Shown in pieces: positions 1-6,600 of a stretch of DNA of 46,272 bases (its first letter is position 1; the number at the start of each line of letters is the position of its first letter). The DNA is from DSUN01 sp035527715 (lineage in GTDB: Bacteria > Planctomycetota > PUPC01 > DSUN01). Position numbers and translations under genes: made by a program. The DNA lies in contig DATKZY010000220.1 in the NCBI GenBank assembly GCA_035527715.1, positions 1-46,272 on the forward strand. Direction: 5' to 3'. Below the pieces are notes generated by a model, which saw only the letters and a list, made by a program, of their open reading frames with translations, did no database searches and was not told where the DNA came from.

Positions 1-33
1 AACGCCGCCTTCGCCGCCAACGAGAAGCATTAA
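1..33 (+). CDS. 3' end of an unidentified protein (partial)
   Basis: The first eleven codons in frame 1 read NAAFAANEKH followed by TAA at 31-33. This may be the tail of a gene whose body lies outside the window. It is too short to assign to a family. The support is only positional: the stop precedes a gene-free stretch and an independent promoter at 128-157. Another frame is also open here, so the call is tentative. Confidence 0.3.
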   Translation, partial: NAAFAANEKH

Positions 34-397
34 GAAACTATCTCGATGCCCCCGCCGCGACACGCCGAGCCCGGCCGCAGGGCCGTCGGCAGTATCCCCA
101 AGAGTTGCAGTTTCAGCAACTTACCTCTTGACATTGGGGAGGAACTCGTGCTATATTCTGCGGCGTGAATGGGAGCCGGGCCGACACTTGAGTGCGATTT
201 CCCACGGCCTGCCGTTCGCAAGGCGCTCGCCATCGGTGTTGGTGGTTGCCGTTCACGCTCTACAGCCGTGCTCGCGCTCCCGCGTTGTGCGGGCGCGCGC
301 GGCTGTGCCCGCTGCTGGCGAAGCGCCGTATGCCTGACGAGTGCACGTGCCTGCCTGACTGCGGGGGGTCCTACCAAGTCGGTGTTGGAGTTCGTCT
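34..397. other. Gene-free stretch: promoter and long 5' leader
   Basis: I see no convincing gene here. The short open frames on both strands lack ribosome sites and family resemblance. The stretch holds a small hairpin (AGTTGC..GCAACT, 103-121), the promoter at 128-157 and a roughly 230-nt GC-rich leader (about 164-397). The leader ends with TTGGAG at 385-390, seven bases before the RRM start. It matches no riboswitch class I know. Confidence 0.5.
128..157 (+). promoter_or_regulatory. Sigma70-like promoter of the RRM gene
   Basis: TTGACA at 128-133 and TATATT at 152-157 are separated by 18 nt, a near-consensus housekeeping promoter. The transcript would begin near 164, leaving a leader of about 230 nt before the RRM start codon at 398. 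No other gene is convincing in that interval. Confidence 0.7.
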
Positions 398-721
398 ATG
401 AACATCTACGTGGGGAATCTGCCGTTCAGCGTGACGGACGACCAGTTGCGGGCCGCCTTCGAGCCCTTCGGCGACGTGTCGTCCGCCCAAGTCGTCCAGG
501 ACCGGGAAACCGGGCGCTCGCGCGGCTTCGGCTTCATCGAGATGCCTTCCGACGAGCAGGGGAGGGCCGCCATCCAGGGGCTTGACGGCACCGACCTGGC
601 CGGCCGCTCCCTGAAGGTCAACGAAGCGCGTCCCAAAACCGATCGCCGCGAAGGCGGCGGCGGTGGCGGCGGCTACCGGGGTGGATCCGGTGGCGGCGGC
701 GGGCGCCGCCCCTCCTGGTGA
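398..721 (+). CDS. RRM-domain RNA-binding protein with glycine-rich tail
   Basis: This 107-aa protein is a single RNA recognition motif followed by a Gly/Arg tail. RNP2 is IYVGNL (residues 3-8) and RNP1 is RGFGFIEM (about 44-51), both with the aromatic residues that stack on RNA bases. From about residue 85 the chain becomes RREGGGGGGGYRGG-like, resembling cyanobacterial Rbp and plant glycine-rich RNA-binding proteins. Members of this family are often cold-induced and act as RNA chaperones. Start ATG 398 has TTGGAG seven bases upstream. The gene is monocistronic: its own promoter lies at 128-157 and a strong terminator at 759-801. The cold-shock role is inferred from the family and the long leader. 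Confidence 0.95.
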   Translation: MNIYVGNLPFSVTDDQLRAAFEPFGDVSSAQVVQDRETGRSRGFGFIEMPSDEQGRAAIQGLDGTDLAGRSLKVNEARPKTDRREGGGGGGGYRGGSGGGGGRRPSW

Positions 722-758
722 GCCCAGGGCAGGGCCGGCAGCAACCCGTGTGAAACAG

Positions 759-801
759 AAACGCAGCCCTGACATGCATGCGTGTCGGGGCTGCGTTTTT
801 C
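759..801 (+). terminator. Rho-independent terminator after the RRM gene
   Basis: ACGCAGCCC (761-769) pairs perfectly with GGGCTGCGT (788-796). The stem continues inward through a T-G wobble and GACA/TGTC, with an 8-nt loop. A run of Ts at 796-800 follows and As precede it. This is a textbook intrinsic terminator 40 nt after the stop codon. Confidence 0.92.
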
Positions 802-879
802 ATGAAACCCGATGCCCGACGCCCAATCCCCAACGGCCAGACAAGGCTCCGCGGAGGGCGCTTCCCGAATGTCCTCAGC

Positions 880-896
880 GGTCATTGGTCATTGAG
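880..896. repeat. Short heptamer array (GGTCATT x2)
   Basis: Two and a fraction copies of the GGTCATT unit lie just downstream of the lipoprotein gene on the minus strand. The same unit is expanded at 9535-9606 and 18707-18935. I see no clear complementary arm here, so it may be a remnant. Confidence 0.5.
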
Positions 897-905
897 CTTT
901 GCCGC

Positions 906-1301
906 TCACAGATGCTTCTTGATCTGCTCGAAGATCTGGAGCGACACGGCCTGATCGCCCCACAGGCCCACGCGCACCCGCACCTGGGTCTCCTTGGCGC
1001 CGAGGGACTTGGTCTCCACGACCACCCGGCGCCCGTCCGGCATCGTGGCATCCACCATGCCCGACGTCGGCTTGAGCGACTCCTCTTCCTGCCTGGCCTT
1101 GAAGTCGGAGAGGGCGGCCTTCGCCGCGCGGTGGACCCGTTCGATGGGCTCGCCGATGGTGCCTCGGAGCCAGCCGGCTTGCCACCCAAGGGCCCCCGCG
1201 CCCGCGGCGGCCCCCGCCCCGAAGAGCACGGCGGGGCAGCCCGTGGTCGCGAAGGGCAGCGAGAGCGCCAGGATCGCTGGGAGAAACAGCCGCATCTTCA
1301 T
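906..1301 (-). CDS. DUF3568-like lipoprotein
   Basis: This 131-aa protein has a hydrophobic signal ending in TTGC, with the putative lipidated Cys at residue 22, followed by a small glycine/alanine stretch (LFGAGAAAGAGALGWQAGW). The C-terminal half is alpha/beta (ERVHRAAKAALSDF, GRRVVVETKSLGAKETQVRVRVGLWGDQAVS..IFEQIKKHL). This pattern is typical of the small DUF3568 lipoproteins found in delta-proteobacteria and PVC genomes, whose function is unknown. ATG 1301 has GGAGG upstream; a second Met at codon 3 is an alternative start. A promoter at 1344-1371 drives it. It probably sits in the outer membrane or periplasm. Confidence 0.8.
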   Translation of the reverse strand: MKMRLFLPAILALSLPFATTGCPAVLFGAGAAAGAGALGWQAGWLRGTIGEPIERVHRAAKAALSDFKARQEEESLKPTSGMVDATMPDGRRVVVETKSLGAKETQVRVRVGLWGDQAVSLQIFEQIKKHL

Positions 1302-1343
1302 TGTGAACAGCCTCCGGGCGGCCGGGGATGCCGCCTGGACTAT

Positions 1344-1371
1344 ATTGTACAGCTTCGTGGCGATAACTCAA
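1344..1371 (-). promoter_or_regulatory. Promoter of the DUF3568 lipoprotein gene
   Basis: On the minus strand TTGAGT (1371-1366) and TACAAT (1349-1344) are 16 nt apart. They sit in the gap between the upstream kinase stop (1388) and the lipoprotein start (1301), giving a leader of about 35 nt. Confidence 0.6.
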
Positions 1372-1387
1372 CTGGAAAATGCCAGGA

Positions 1388-2914
1388 TTACCCGCCGCTC
1401 GCACTCGCAGCGAGGCGGTGAGCGATCTTCCTGGTGGCAGGGTAGAGCCCGGCGAACTGCTCGTAGAGCTCGTCGTAGGAATCGGCGCGCGACGCGTCCG
1501 GGGCGACGGCGCCGGCCCGATTGCACGAGCGCGCTGCCGCGGCGGCGGACGAAAACGTCTCGTGGAGGCCCACGCCCATGGCTCCCAGGAGGGCTGCCCC
1601 GAGCGAGCTCGTCTCCTGGAACTCCAGAATTGCCAAGCGCTTACGCAACACGTCCGCCTTGATCTGGTTCCACAGCGCATTCCGCGTCCCGCCCCCGACC
1701 GCACGAATCTCGTCCACCGGCGACCCGACCACGCTCTCAAGGCACTCGATGACCTGTCGCAGGGCCAACGCCGTGCCCTCGAGGACCGCGCGGGCAAGGT
1801 CGGCCCGCGTCGTCGTGGCCGACAGGCCGAAGAAGCACCCGCGGGCCAGCGGATCCCAGATCGGCGTCCGCTCCCCCTGGAGATAGGGCAGAAACAGCAG
1901 CCGGTGAGCACCGAGAGGCGCCTGTTCCGCCAACTCGGTCATCGCACGCAGCCCGTCGGTGCCCGCGTGGCCCAGGACCTCCCGGATGAACCACTCGACC
2001 GAGACGCCGCTCGACGTCGTCGTGCCGATCGGCAGCCACAGGTCGCGAGGGATGTAGGCCGAGTTCACCCAGCGACGGTCCGCCGTCGGCGCGCGGGTCG
2101 GCGCCGCCACGCAGTCGGTCGAGCCGGCCACGTAGACGACCGTGCCCGGGTCGGCGGCCCCTGCTCCGAGGGCCGACGCCGGCACGTCGCCGCACCCGCA
2201 CACGACGGGCGTGCCGGCGCGAAGGCCCGTCTCCTCTGCCGCCGTGCGAGTCACCGTGCCGACGACCTCCGCGGCCCCCGCCACGCGGGGCAGCCGGCCA
2301 ATGTCCACCCCCAGCCGTTCGCACAGGCCCTCGTCCCACCGCCACGGGTCGCGGATGTCCACCAGGCCCGAGAGGGCCACCTGCGTCGGGTCCGTGCAGA
2401 ACTCGCCCGTGAGGCGCGCCGTGATGGCCGTGTTGGCGAAGCCGAAGGCCCGGGCTTGCCGCCAGGCATCGGGCTGATGGCTCCGCAGCCACAGCAGGCT
2501 CGTGGCCGCACACGTGCCTGGGACCAGGACATTCCCGATGGTGGCCTCGTACTGCTCCCTTGGGATCAGGGCCGCGATGGCCTCGGCCTCGGCGAAGCTC
2601 CGCCGGTCGCAGTACAGAAGGGCGGGATACAGAGCCCTGCCGCCGCCGTCGAGTGGCGCGACGCACGGGAACAGCACGCTCACGCCCACCGCCCGCACGT
2701 CCGCCGCCGCCACGCCCGCCTGCGAGCAGGCCTGGCCGAGCGCGGCCGCGACCCCTCGCCACCAGCGTTCGGGGTCGCACTGCACCCAGCCCTCGTGGGG
2801 CGAGTCATTCTCGTGCGTCGCGCGCCCGAGGCCCAGCATCCGCCCCCCCGGCTCGGCCACGCCGACCTTGACCCCCGATGTCCCGATGTCCAACCCCGCC
2901 AGCAGCTCACCCAT
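1388..2914 (-). CDS. xylB: FGGY-family carbohydrate kinase, probably xylulokinase
   Basis: This 508-aa protein matches the length of D-xylulokinases, which phosphorylate D-xylulose with ATP in the cytoplasm. Visible features are the N-terminal phosphate-binding LDIGTSGVKVGV (8-19), a GCGD motif carrying the presumed catalytic Asp, and the FGGY C-terminal signature AVGGGTRNALWNQIKADVL, which is very xylulokinase-like. The ATG at 2914 was chosen because GGAGGAGAGGGG lies just upstream and the fold begins at once; a longer open frame extends to 3004 without support. The gene follows the dehydrogenase by 37 nt, so the pair would convert a polyol to a ketose and then to the ketose-phosphate. Another sugar of the FGGY family cannot be excluded. 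Confidence 0.88.
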   Translation of the reverse strand: MGELLAGLDIGTSGVKVGVAEPGGRMLGLGRATHENDSPHEGWVQCDPERWWRGVAAALGQACSQAGVAAADVRAVGVSVLFPCVAPLDGGGRALYPALLYCDRRSFAEAEAIAALIPREQYEATIGNVLVPGTCAATSLLWLRSHQPDAWRQARAFGFANTAITARLTGEFCTDPTQVALSGLVDIRDPWRWDEGLCERLGVDIGRLPRVAGAAEVVGTVTRTAAEETGLRAGTPVVCGCGDVPASALGAGAADPGTVVYVAGSTDCVAAPTRAPTADRRWVNSAYIPRDLWLPIGTTTSSGVSVEWFIREVLGHAGTDGLRAMTELAEQAPLGAHRLLFLPYLQGERTPIWDPLARGCFFGLSATTTRADLARAVLEGTALALRQVIECLESVVGSPVDEIRAVGGGTRNALWNQIKADVLRKRLAILEFQETSSLGAALLGAMGVGLHETFSSAAAAARSCNRAGAVAPDASRADSYDELYEQFAGLYPATRKIAHRLAASASGG

Positions 2915-2936
2915 CCTCTTCCCCTCTCCTCCGTAC

Positions 2937-2960
2937 CCCAACACCCAACACCTAACACCG
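2937..2960. repeat. Heptamer array (AACACCC-type)
   Basis: Three heptamers of the CAACACC type run through the junction between dehydrogenase and kinase, and overlap the last codon and stop of the dehydrogenase. A related four-unit array lies inside the coding sequence at 46056-46088. In one frame both would read PNT(Q/E)HLTP. Confidence 0.6.
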
Positions 2961-3986
2961 CTCTTCCGTGATGGCGACTTTCCATACCCCCGGCGCATGC
3001 TCACGCAGCATGCGGATGCCCTCCTCGACCCGCTCCAGCGGCAGGCGGTGGCTGAGGATCGGCTTCACCGTCACCTTCCCCTGGCTCAGGAGCTTCAAGG
3101 CGGCCCTGTGGTCCCAGCAGAAGCCGAGCGTGCCCAGCACCGTCAGCTCGTCGAGCGTCACGCTCGTGAGGTCGAACGCGTCGGTCTTGTTGCCCGACCA
3201 GCCGATGAGCAGGATCGTGCCACCGCGGCGGACGAGGCCGACCGTTGCCGCGAGGGTCTCGGGCTTGCCCACGGCCTCGATCACCACGTCGGCCCCGATG
3301 CCGCGCGTCAGCTCCCTCACGCGGGCCTTCACGTCCTCCTTCTCGGGGTCGAGCGCGTGGTGGACGCCCAGGTCCCTCGCCACCTTGCGCTTGAAGCCGG
3401 CGGGCTCGGCGATGAGGACCTCGGCGCCCTTGTTCAGGCAGTGCTGCATCGCCAGGACGCCGATCGTCCCGCAGCCAAGGATGGCGACAAAACTGCCCAA
3501 TCGCGGATTCGCCCGCTCCACCGCGTGGAGCGAGCCCGACACCGGCTCCGCAATCGCCGCCTCCGCGAACGACAGGTTCGCCGGCTTCGGGTGGAGGAAG
3601 AACGACTCCGCGATCACGAACTCCGCGAGCGACCCCGCCACCTGGTGCCCCGTGATCTTCAGGTCCACGCACAAGTTATACTGCCCGCGCAGGCAGGCGG
3701 GGCACTTCTTGCATGTGAAGAACGGCTCGACCACCACCGCGTCGCCCGGCTTCCAGCGCGTTTCGCCCGGCCCGACTTCGGCGACCACGCCCGAGCACTC
3801 GTGGCCCAGGATGATCGGCCACTTGATCATCGGGTGGTGGCCCGTGTAGCCATCCACGTCCGAGCCGCACAGCCCCGTGGCCTTCACGGCCACGAGCACC
3901 TCGCCCTGCTTCGGCGCGGGCCGCGGCACGTCCTCGATAACGATTGTCTCTTTCGCCTTGCACACGGCGGCTTTCATTGTGGGCAC
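2952..3986 (-). CDS. Zinc-dependent medium-chain alcohol/polyol dehydrogenase
   Basis: This 344-aa protein is a medium-chain dehydrogenase of the sorbitol/xylitol/threonine dehydrogenase type, oxidising a secondary alcohol with NAD(P). The catalytic zinc site shows C40 (GLCGSD) and H62-E63 (LGHEC). The structural zinc lobe has C92, C95, C98 and C106 (CKKCPACLRGQYNLC). The Rossmann motif ILGCGTIGVLA follows at about 170. The start is GTG 3986: AAGGAGG sits six bases upstream, so the internal ATG (codon 4) is less likely. A good promoter lies at 4027-4054. It is first in an operon with the xylulokinase-like gene, which supports a sugar-alcohol substrate, though the substrate is inferred. Confidence 0.9.
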   Translation of the reverse strand: MPTMKAAVCKAKETIVIEDVPRPAPKQGEVLVAVKATGLCGSDVDGYTGHHPMIKWPIILGHECSGVVAEVGPGETRWKPGDAVVVEPFFTCKKCPACLRGQYNLCVDLKITGHQVAGSLAEFVIAESFFLHPKPANLSFAEAAIAEPVSGSLHAVERANPRLGSFVAILGCGTIGVLAMQHCLNKGAEVLIAEPAGFKRKVARDLGVHHALDPEKEDVKARVRELTRGIGADVVIEAVGKPETLAATVGLVRRGGTILLIGWSGNKTDAFDLTSVTLDELTVLGTLGFCWDHRAALKLLSQGKVTVKPILSHRLPLERVEEGIRMLREHAPGVWKVAITEERC

Positions 3987-4026
3987 ACGTCGCCTCCTTC
4001 CCGTTCAGGGGCTGAAGCCGCTGCCC

Positions 4027-4054
4027 ATTATAGCCGCTGTGTGTGGCGTGTAAA
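4027..4054 (-). promoter_or_regulatory. Promoter of the dehydrogenase-kinase operon
   Basis: TTTACA (4054-4049) and TATAAT (4032-4027) on the minus strand are 16 nt apart. The -10 is a perfect consensus. The predicted start of transcription is near 4020, leaving a leader of about 34 nt that contains the AAGGAGG of the GTG start. Confidence 0.75.
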
Positions 4055-4083
4055 GCCCGCGGCCGCCTCCGATGCCCCCGGCT

Positions 4084-4173
4084 TGTCATGCCGAGCTTGT
4101 CGAGGTATCTCTCTTCTCCCGGCGCAAGAGCAGGAGAGATTCCTCGACTTCGCTACGCTCCGCTCGGAATGAC
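4084..4173. repeat. Interspersed palindrome, TGTCATGCCGAGC type
   Basis: The arms run from TGTCATGCCGAGCTTGTCGAGG to CCTCGACTTCGC..GCTCGGAATGACA, with inner arms ATCTCTC / GAGAGAT, giving a long imperfect hairpin about 90 bp in size. Relatives lie at 18779-18863 and 44045-44195. It fills the gap between the dehydrogenase promoter and the last pilin-like gene, where it could stop transcription from that upstream operon. Confidence 0.8.
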
Positions 4174-4189
4174 ATGGTCCGTCGCCGCC

Positions 4190-4861
4190 CTAGTTCCTCA
4201 TCGCGCACAGGTCGCCCCGGCCGACGCCCGTCTCCAGGTCCACCTTCTCGTGCGTCCAGTACTCGACGTGGGAATCGAAGAAAAGCACGTTCATGCTGCT
4301 TTGGGGGCTGCCGTGGTTGATGGAGCCCTCCGTGTCGTCGCAGGCCATCGGCTCGTTCGGCGGGAAGTCGTCGCGGATGCCCAGCTTCGAGGTCGCGTAG
4401 CTGGCGGCCTTGGCCTGCTTCGACACCAGGTAGATGCCCACGCTCCGGTCGCCCATCCCCGCATAGCTCACCGCGTCCTCTGAGAGCGGCTTGTTCCCCG
4501 GACAGCCGCGGTCCCCCAGTTCCTTCCCGTCGCCATTGTCGTCGGGGGAGGCGGGGCAGAGGAAGACATAAGGGTCGGGGAGAATCTTGGTCCAGTAGAG
4601 GGTCGCCAGCCACTCGGCCCCGCCGAAGTCGGGGTTCGCCCTTGTCCCACAGCCTGCCCGGCCGACCGGCCAGGGGTAGAACCGGTCGTTGAGGTACGTC
4701 TCCATGCCCTTTGCCAGTTGGTTCAGGTTGTTGCGGCATCGAATCCTCATGGCCTCGTCGCGATGGGAGTGGACGCCGTAGCACAGGAGGCTCGCGGCAA
4801 TCGCCAGAGCGAAGACGCCGATGAGCAGCTCCGCCAGCGTGAGGCCGCGCGTTCGACGCAT
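4190..4861 (-). CDS. Type IV pilin-like protein, paralog 1
   Basis: This 223-aa protein begins MRRTRG then LTLAELLIGVFALAIA, a class III (prepilin) signal: cleavage is expected after G6 and Glu is at +5 (E11). The mature part carries conserved blocks shared with the next two genes: RIRCRNNLNQLAKGM, GCGT, GGAEWLA, CPAS, GCPG, AVSYAG, NEPMACDDT and FFDSHVEYW. The FFDSHVEYW end resembles the H-x9-DG region of Planctomycete DUF1559-type pilins. Several Cys are invariant among the three and may form disulfides. AAGGAG precedes the ATG. It is last in a four-gene run and would be processed by a prepilin peptidase encoded elsewhere. Its function, pilus subunit or secretion pseudopilin, is unknown. 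Confidence 0.88.
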   Translation of the reverse strand: MRRTRGLTLAELLIGVFALAIAASLLCYGVHSHRDEAMRIRCRNNLNQLAKGMETYLNDRFYPWPVGRAGCGTRANPDFGGAEWLATLYWTKILPDPYVFLCPASPDDNGDGKELGDRGCPGNKPLSEDAVSYAGMGDRSVGIYLVSKQAKAASYATSKLGIRDDFPPNEPMACDDTEGSINHGSPQSSMNVLFFDSHVEYWTHEKVDLETGVGRGDLCAMRN

Positions 4862-4888
4862 TTCTTGCTCCTTCCCCCGTTCTGGGGC

Positions 4889-5575
4889 TCAGTTCCGCAG
4901 GTGCACCAGTCTGGTTCCCTTCATCCCCACGCCGCGTTCGGGGTCAATCCGGTCCTCGCTCCAGTACTCGACGTGGCTATCGAAGAACAGCACGTTCATG
5001 CTGCGGGCGCGGCCGTGATTCACCGTGCCCTCGGTGTCGTCGCACGCCATCGGCTCGTTGGGCGGGAAGTCGTCGCGGATGGCCAGCTTCGATGTCGCGT
5101 AGGCAGGGCTCTTGCCCAGCCTCTCGACGAGGTAAATGCCGATGCTCACGTCCCCCATTCCGGCATAGCTCACTGCGTCTTCGGACAGTGGTCTGCCCCC
5201 CGGGCAGCCGTTGGAGCCTAGCTTCTTACCCATCTCATTGTCGTCGAGGGAGGCCGGGCAGTTGAAGACCGCTGGGTCTGTCACTCCTGTCCAGGACACC
5301 CAGTACAAGGTGGCCAACCACTCGGCGCCCCCGAGCTGTGGGGACGCCTTTGTACCACAGCCGCCTCGACCGGACGGCCAAGGGTAGAAGCGGTCATCCC
5401 AACCCATGTACTGGGCCATACCTTTCGCTAGCAGGTCGAGGTTGTTGCTGCACCGGATTCTCATTGCCTCGTCGCGCTTGGAGTGAACGCCATAGGCCAG
5501 CAGGCTCATGGCAATCGCCAGGGCGAAGACGCCGATGAGCAACTCCGCCAGCGTGAGGCCCGACTGTTTCCTCAT
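4889..5575 (-). CDS. Type IV pilin-like protein, paralog 2
   Basis: This 228-aa protein is a close paralog of the downstream gene and starts 27 nt before it. The prepilin motif is MRKQSG then LTLAELLIGVFALAIA with Glu at +5. The N-terminal hydrophobic helix is almost identical to paralog 1, whereas the rest has diverged (YMGWDDRFYPWPSGRGG, LYWVSWTGVTDPAVF). The conserved Cys blocks and FFDSHVEYW near the C-terminus are intact. AAGGAGG lies eight bases upstream of ATG 5575. Such near-identity of the N-terminal helix suggests recent duplication, or conversion of the assembly domain. A major/minor pilin relationship is possible but cannot be told from sequence. Confidence 0.88.
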   Translation of the reverse strand: MRKQSGLTLAELLIGVFALAIAMSLLAYGVHSKRDEAMRIRCSNNLDLLAKGMAQYMGWDDRFYPWPSGRGGCGTKASPQLGGAEWLATLYWVSWTGVTDPAVFNCPASLDDNEMGKKLGSNGCPGGRPLSEDAVSYAGMGDVSIGIYLVERLGKSPAYATSKLAIRDDFPPNEPMACDDTEGTVNHGRARSMNVLFFDSHVEYWSEDRIDPERGVGMKGTRLVHLRN

Positions 5576-5661
5576 CTTGTGCCTCCTTGGCGACCGGGGA
5601 TGGCGCTCACGCCCTCCCGGACGTTGTCCCCCGTTGCGCAGCTCCGGCCCTGCAACGAGGT

Positions 5662-5756
5662 GATAGGACCGATAGAACCGATAGGACCGATAGGACCCGT
5701 CGGTCTTGGCTGTGCGCTTGTCCTATCTGTCCTATCCGTCCTATCGGTCCTATTCT
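5662..5756. repeat. Facing 9-bp tandem arrays (hairpin element)
   Basis: Four copies of a GATAGGACC unit (5662-5697) face four copies of the complementary TCCTATCNG unit (5721-5756) across a loop of about 23 nt. The transcript between pilin paralogs 3 and 2 would fold into a 36-bp imperfect hairpin with several registers. The remaining parts of this 222-bp intergenic interval show nothing else. Confidence 0.9.
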
Positions 5757-5797
5757 GCGCGCTGCCGCCAAGCCCCGAGCCCCACGGGACAGCGTAC

Positions 5798-6511
5798 TCA
5801 ATTCCTCAGCGCGCACAAGTCGCCCTGGCCGACGCCGGTTTCGAGGTCAACGCGGGTGTGGGTCCAGTATTCGACGTGGCTGTCGAAGAAAAGGACCGCC
5901 ATGCCGCCGTTGTCGCGCTCGCCGTGGTTGATCGGCTCGTCGGTGTCGTCGCAGGCCATTGGCTCGTTGGCCGGGAAGTCCTCGCGAACGGCGAGGCTGG
6001 ACTTCGCGTAGCCGGGGGCCTTGCCCTGCTTGGACACCATGTAGATTCCGACGCTCCGGTTGCCGAAGGCGGCATAGCTGACGGCCTGCAAGTTGCTGAC
6101 GGCCTGCAAGTCGAGCCGCTTGCCGCTCGGACAACCGACGCTGCCGAGCATCTTGCCCTGTTCGTTGGAATCGGGCGAGGAGGGGCAGTTGTAGACGCCG
6201 GGGTCGGGGATGATCCTGGTCCAATAGAGGCTGGCGAGCCATTCGGCGCCGCCGAAGTCGGGGTTGGCCACGGTGCCGCAGCCGGGGCGGCCTGCCGGCC
6301 ACGGGTAACAATCGTTCTCGCCGCACTCGTTGAGATAGGTCGCCATGCCCTTGGCAAGCTGATTCAGGTTGTTGCGGCAGCGGATGCGGCGTGAGTCCTC
6401 ACGGCAGACGTTCAGCGCCGGCATGAACATCCCGGCGACGAGGACGATAACGAGAAGAATCCCGACAGGCACGAGGATGTGAGAGAGCTTGATACCCGAT
6501 CCGCTGGCCAT
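5798..6511 (-). CDS. Pilin-like protein, paralog 3, with ordinary membrane anchor
   Basis: This 237-aa paralog of the two downstream pilin-like proteins has a different N-terminus. MASGSGIKLSHILVPVGILLVIVLVAGMF has no Gly-x-T-L-x-E processing motif, so it would be a membrane-anchored protein rather than a classical pilin. From RIRCRNNLNQLAKGM onward it aligns with the others (GCGT, GGAEWLA, CPSS, GCPS, NEPMACDDT, FFDSHVEYW). The start ATG 6511 is set by AAGGAGG eight bases upstream; a longer open frame reaching 7126 has no support. An 18-bp tandem duplication inserts LQAVSN before the conserved AVSYA block. It could serve as an assembly platform or decoy subunit, but that is speculation. Confidence 0.85.
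   Translation of the reverse strand: MASGSGIKLSHILVPVGILLVIVLVAGMFMPALNVCREDSRRIRCRNNLNQLAKGMATYLNECGENDCYPWPAGRPGCGTVANPDFGGAEWLASLYWTRIIPDPGVYNCPSSPDSNEQGKMLGSVGCPSGKRLDLQAVSNLQAVSYAAFGNRSVGIYMVSKQGKAPGYAKSSLAVREDFPANEPMACDDTDEPINHGERDNGGMAVLFFDSHVEYWTHTRVDLETGVGQGDLCALRN
6078..6113. repeat. 18-bp in-frame tandem duplication
   Basis: CTGACGGCCTGCAAGT plus two bases occurs twice head to tail inside pilin paralog 3. It adds six residues (LQAVSN) that the two sister genes lack. With only one mismatch between the copies, it is a recent duplication. Confidence 0.85.
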
Positions 6512-6555
6512 GTGGTTTGCCTCCTTCGCTACTGGGTGGTGCCTCCGAATGCCTA

Positions 6556-6587
6556 CCCCCCCGAAGGTATTGGAACCTTCGGGAGGG
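6556..6587. repeat. Palindrome CCCGAAGGT-ATTGGA-ACCTTCGGG
   Basis: A nine-bp perfect stem with a 6-nt loop, extended by imperfect C/G pairing, lies in the 89-nt gap between the polytopic membrane gene and pilin paralog 3. It is the same element as at 10248-10277 and 10435-10468. Here it is intergenic and without a T tract. Confidence 0.85.
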
Positions 6588-6600
6588 GCTTCGTTCCGCT

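Noticed and set aside
169..585. Open frames over the RRM leader and gene
   Set aside because: Low-complexity translations of GC-rich DNA, no ribosome site, overlapping an unambiguous RRM gene.
3001..4172. Long open frames opposite the dehydrogenase
   Set aside because: The minus-strand frame carries clear zinc and Rossmann motifs; the others are His/Arg/Ala-rich shadows typical at this GC content.
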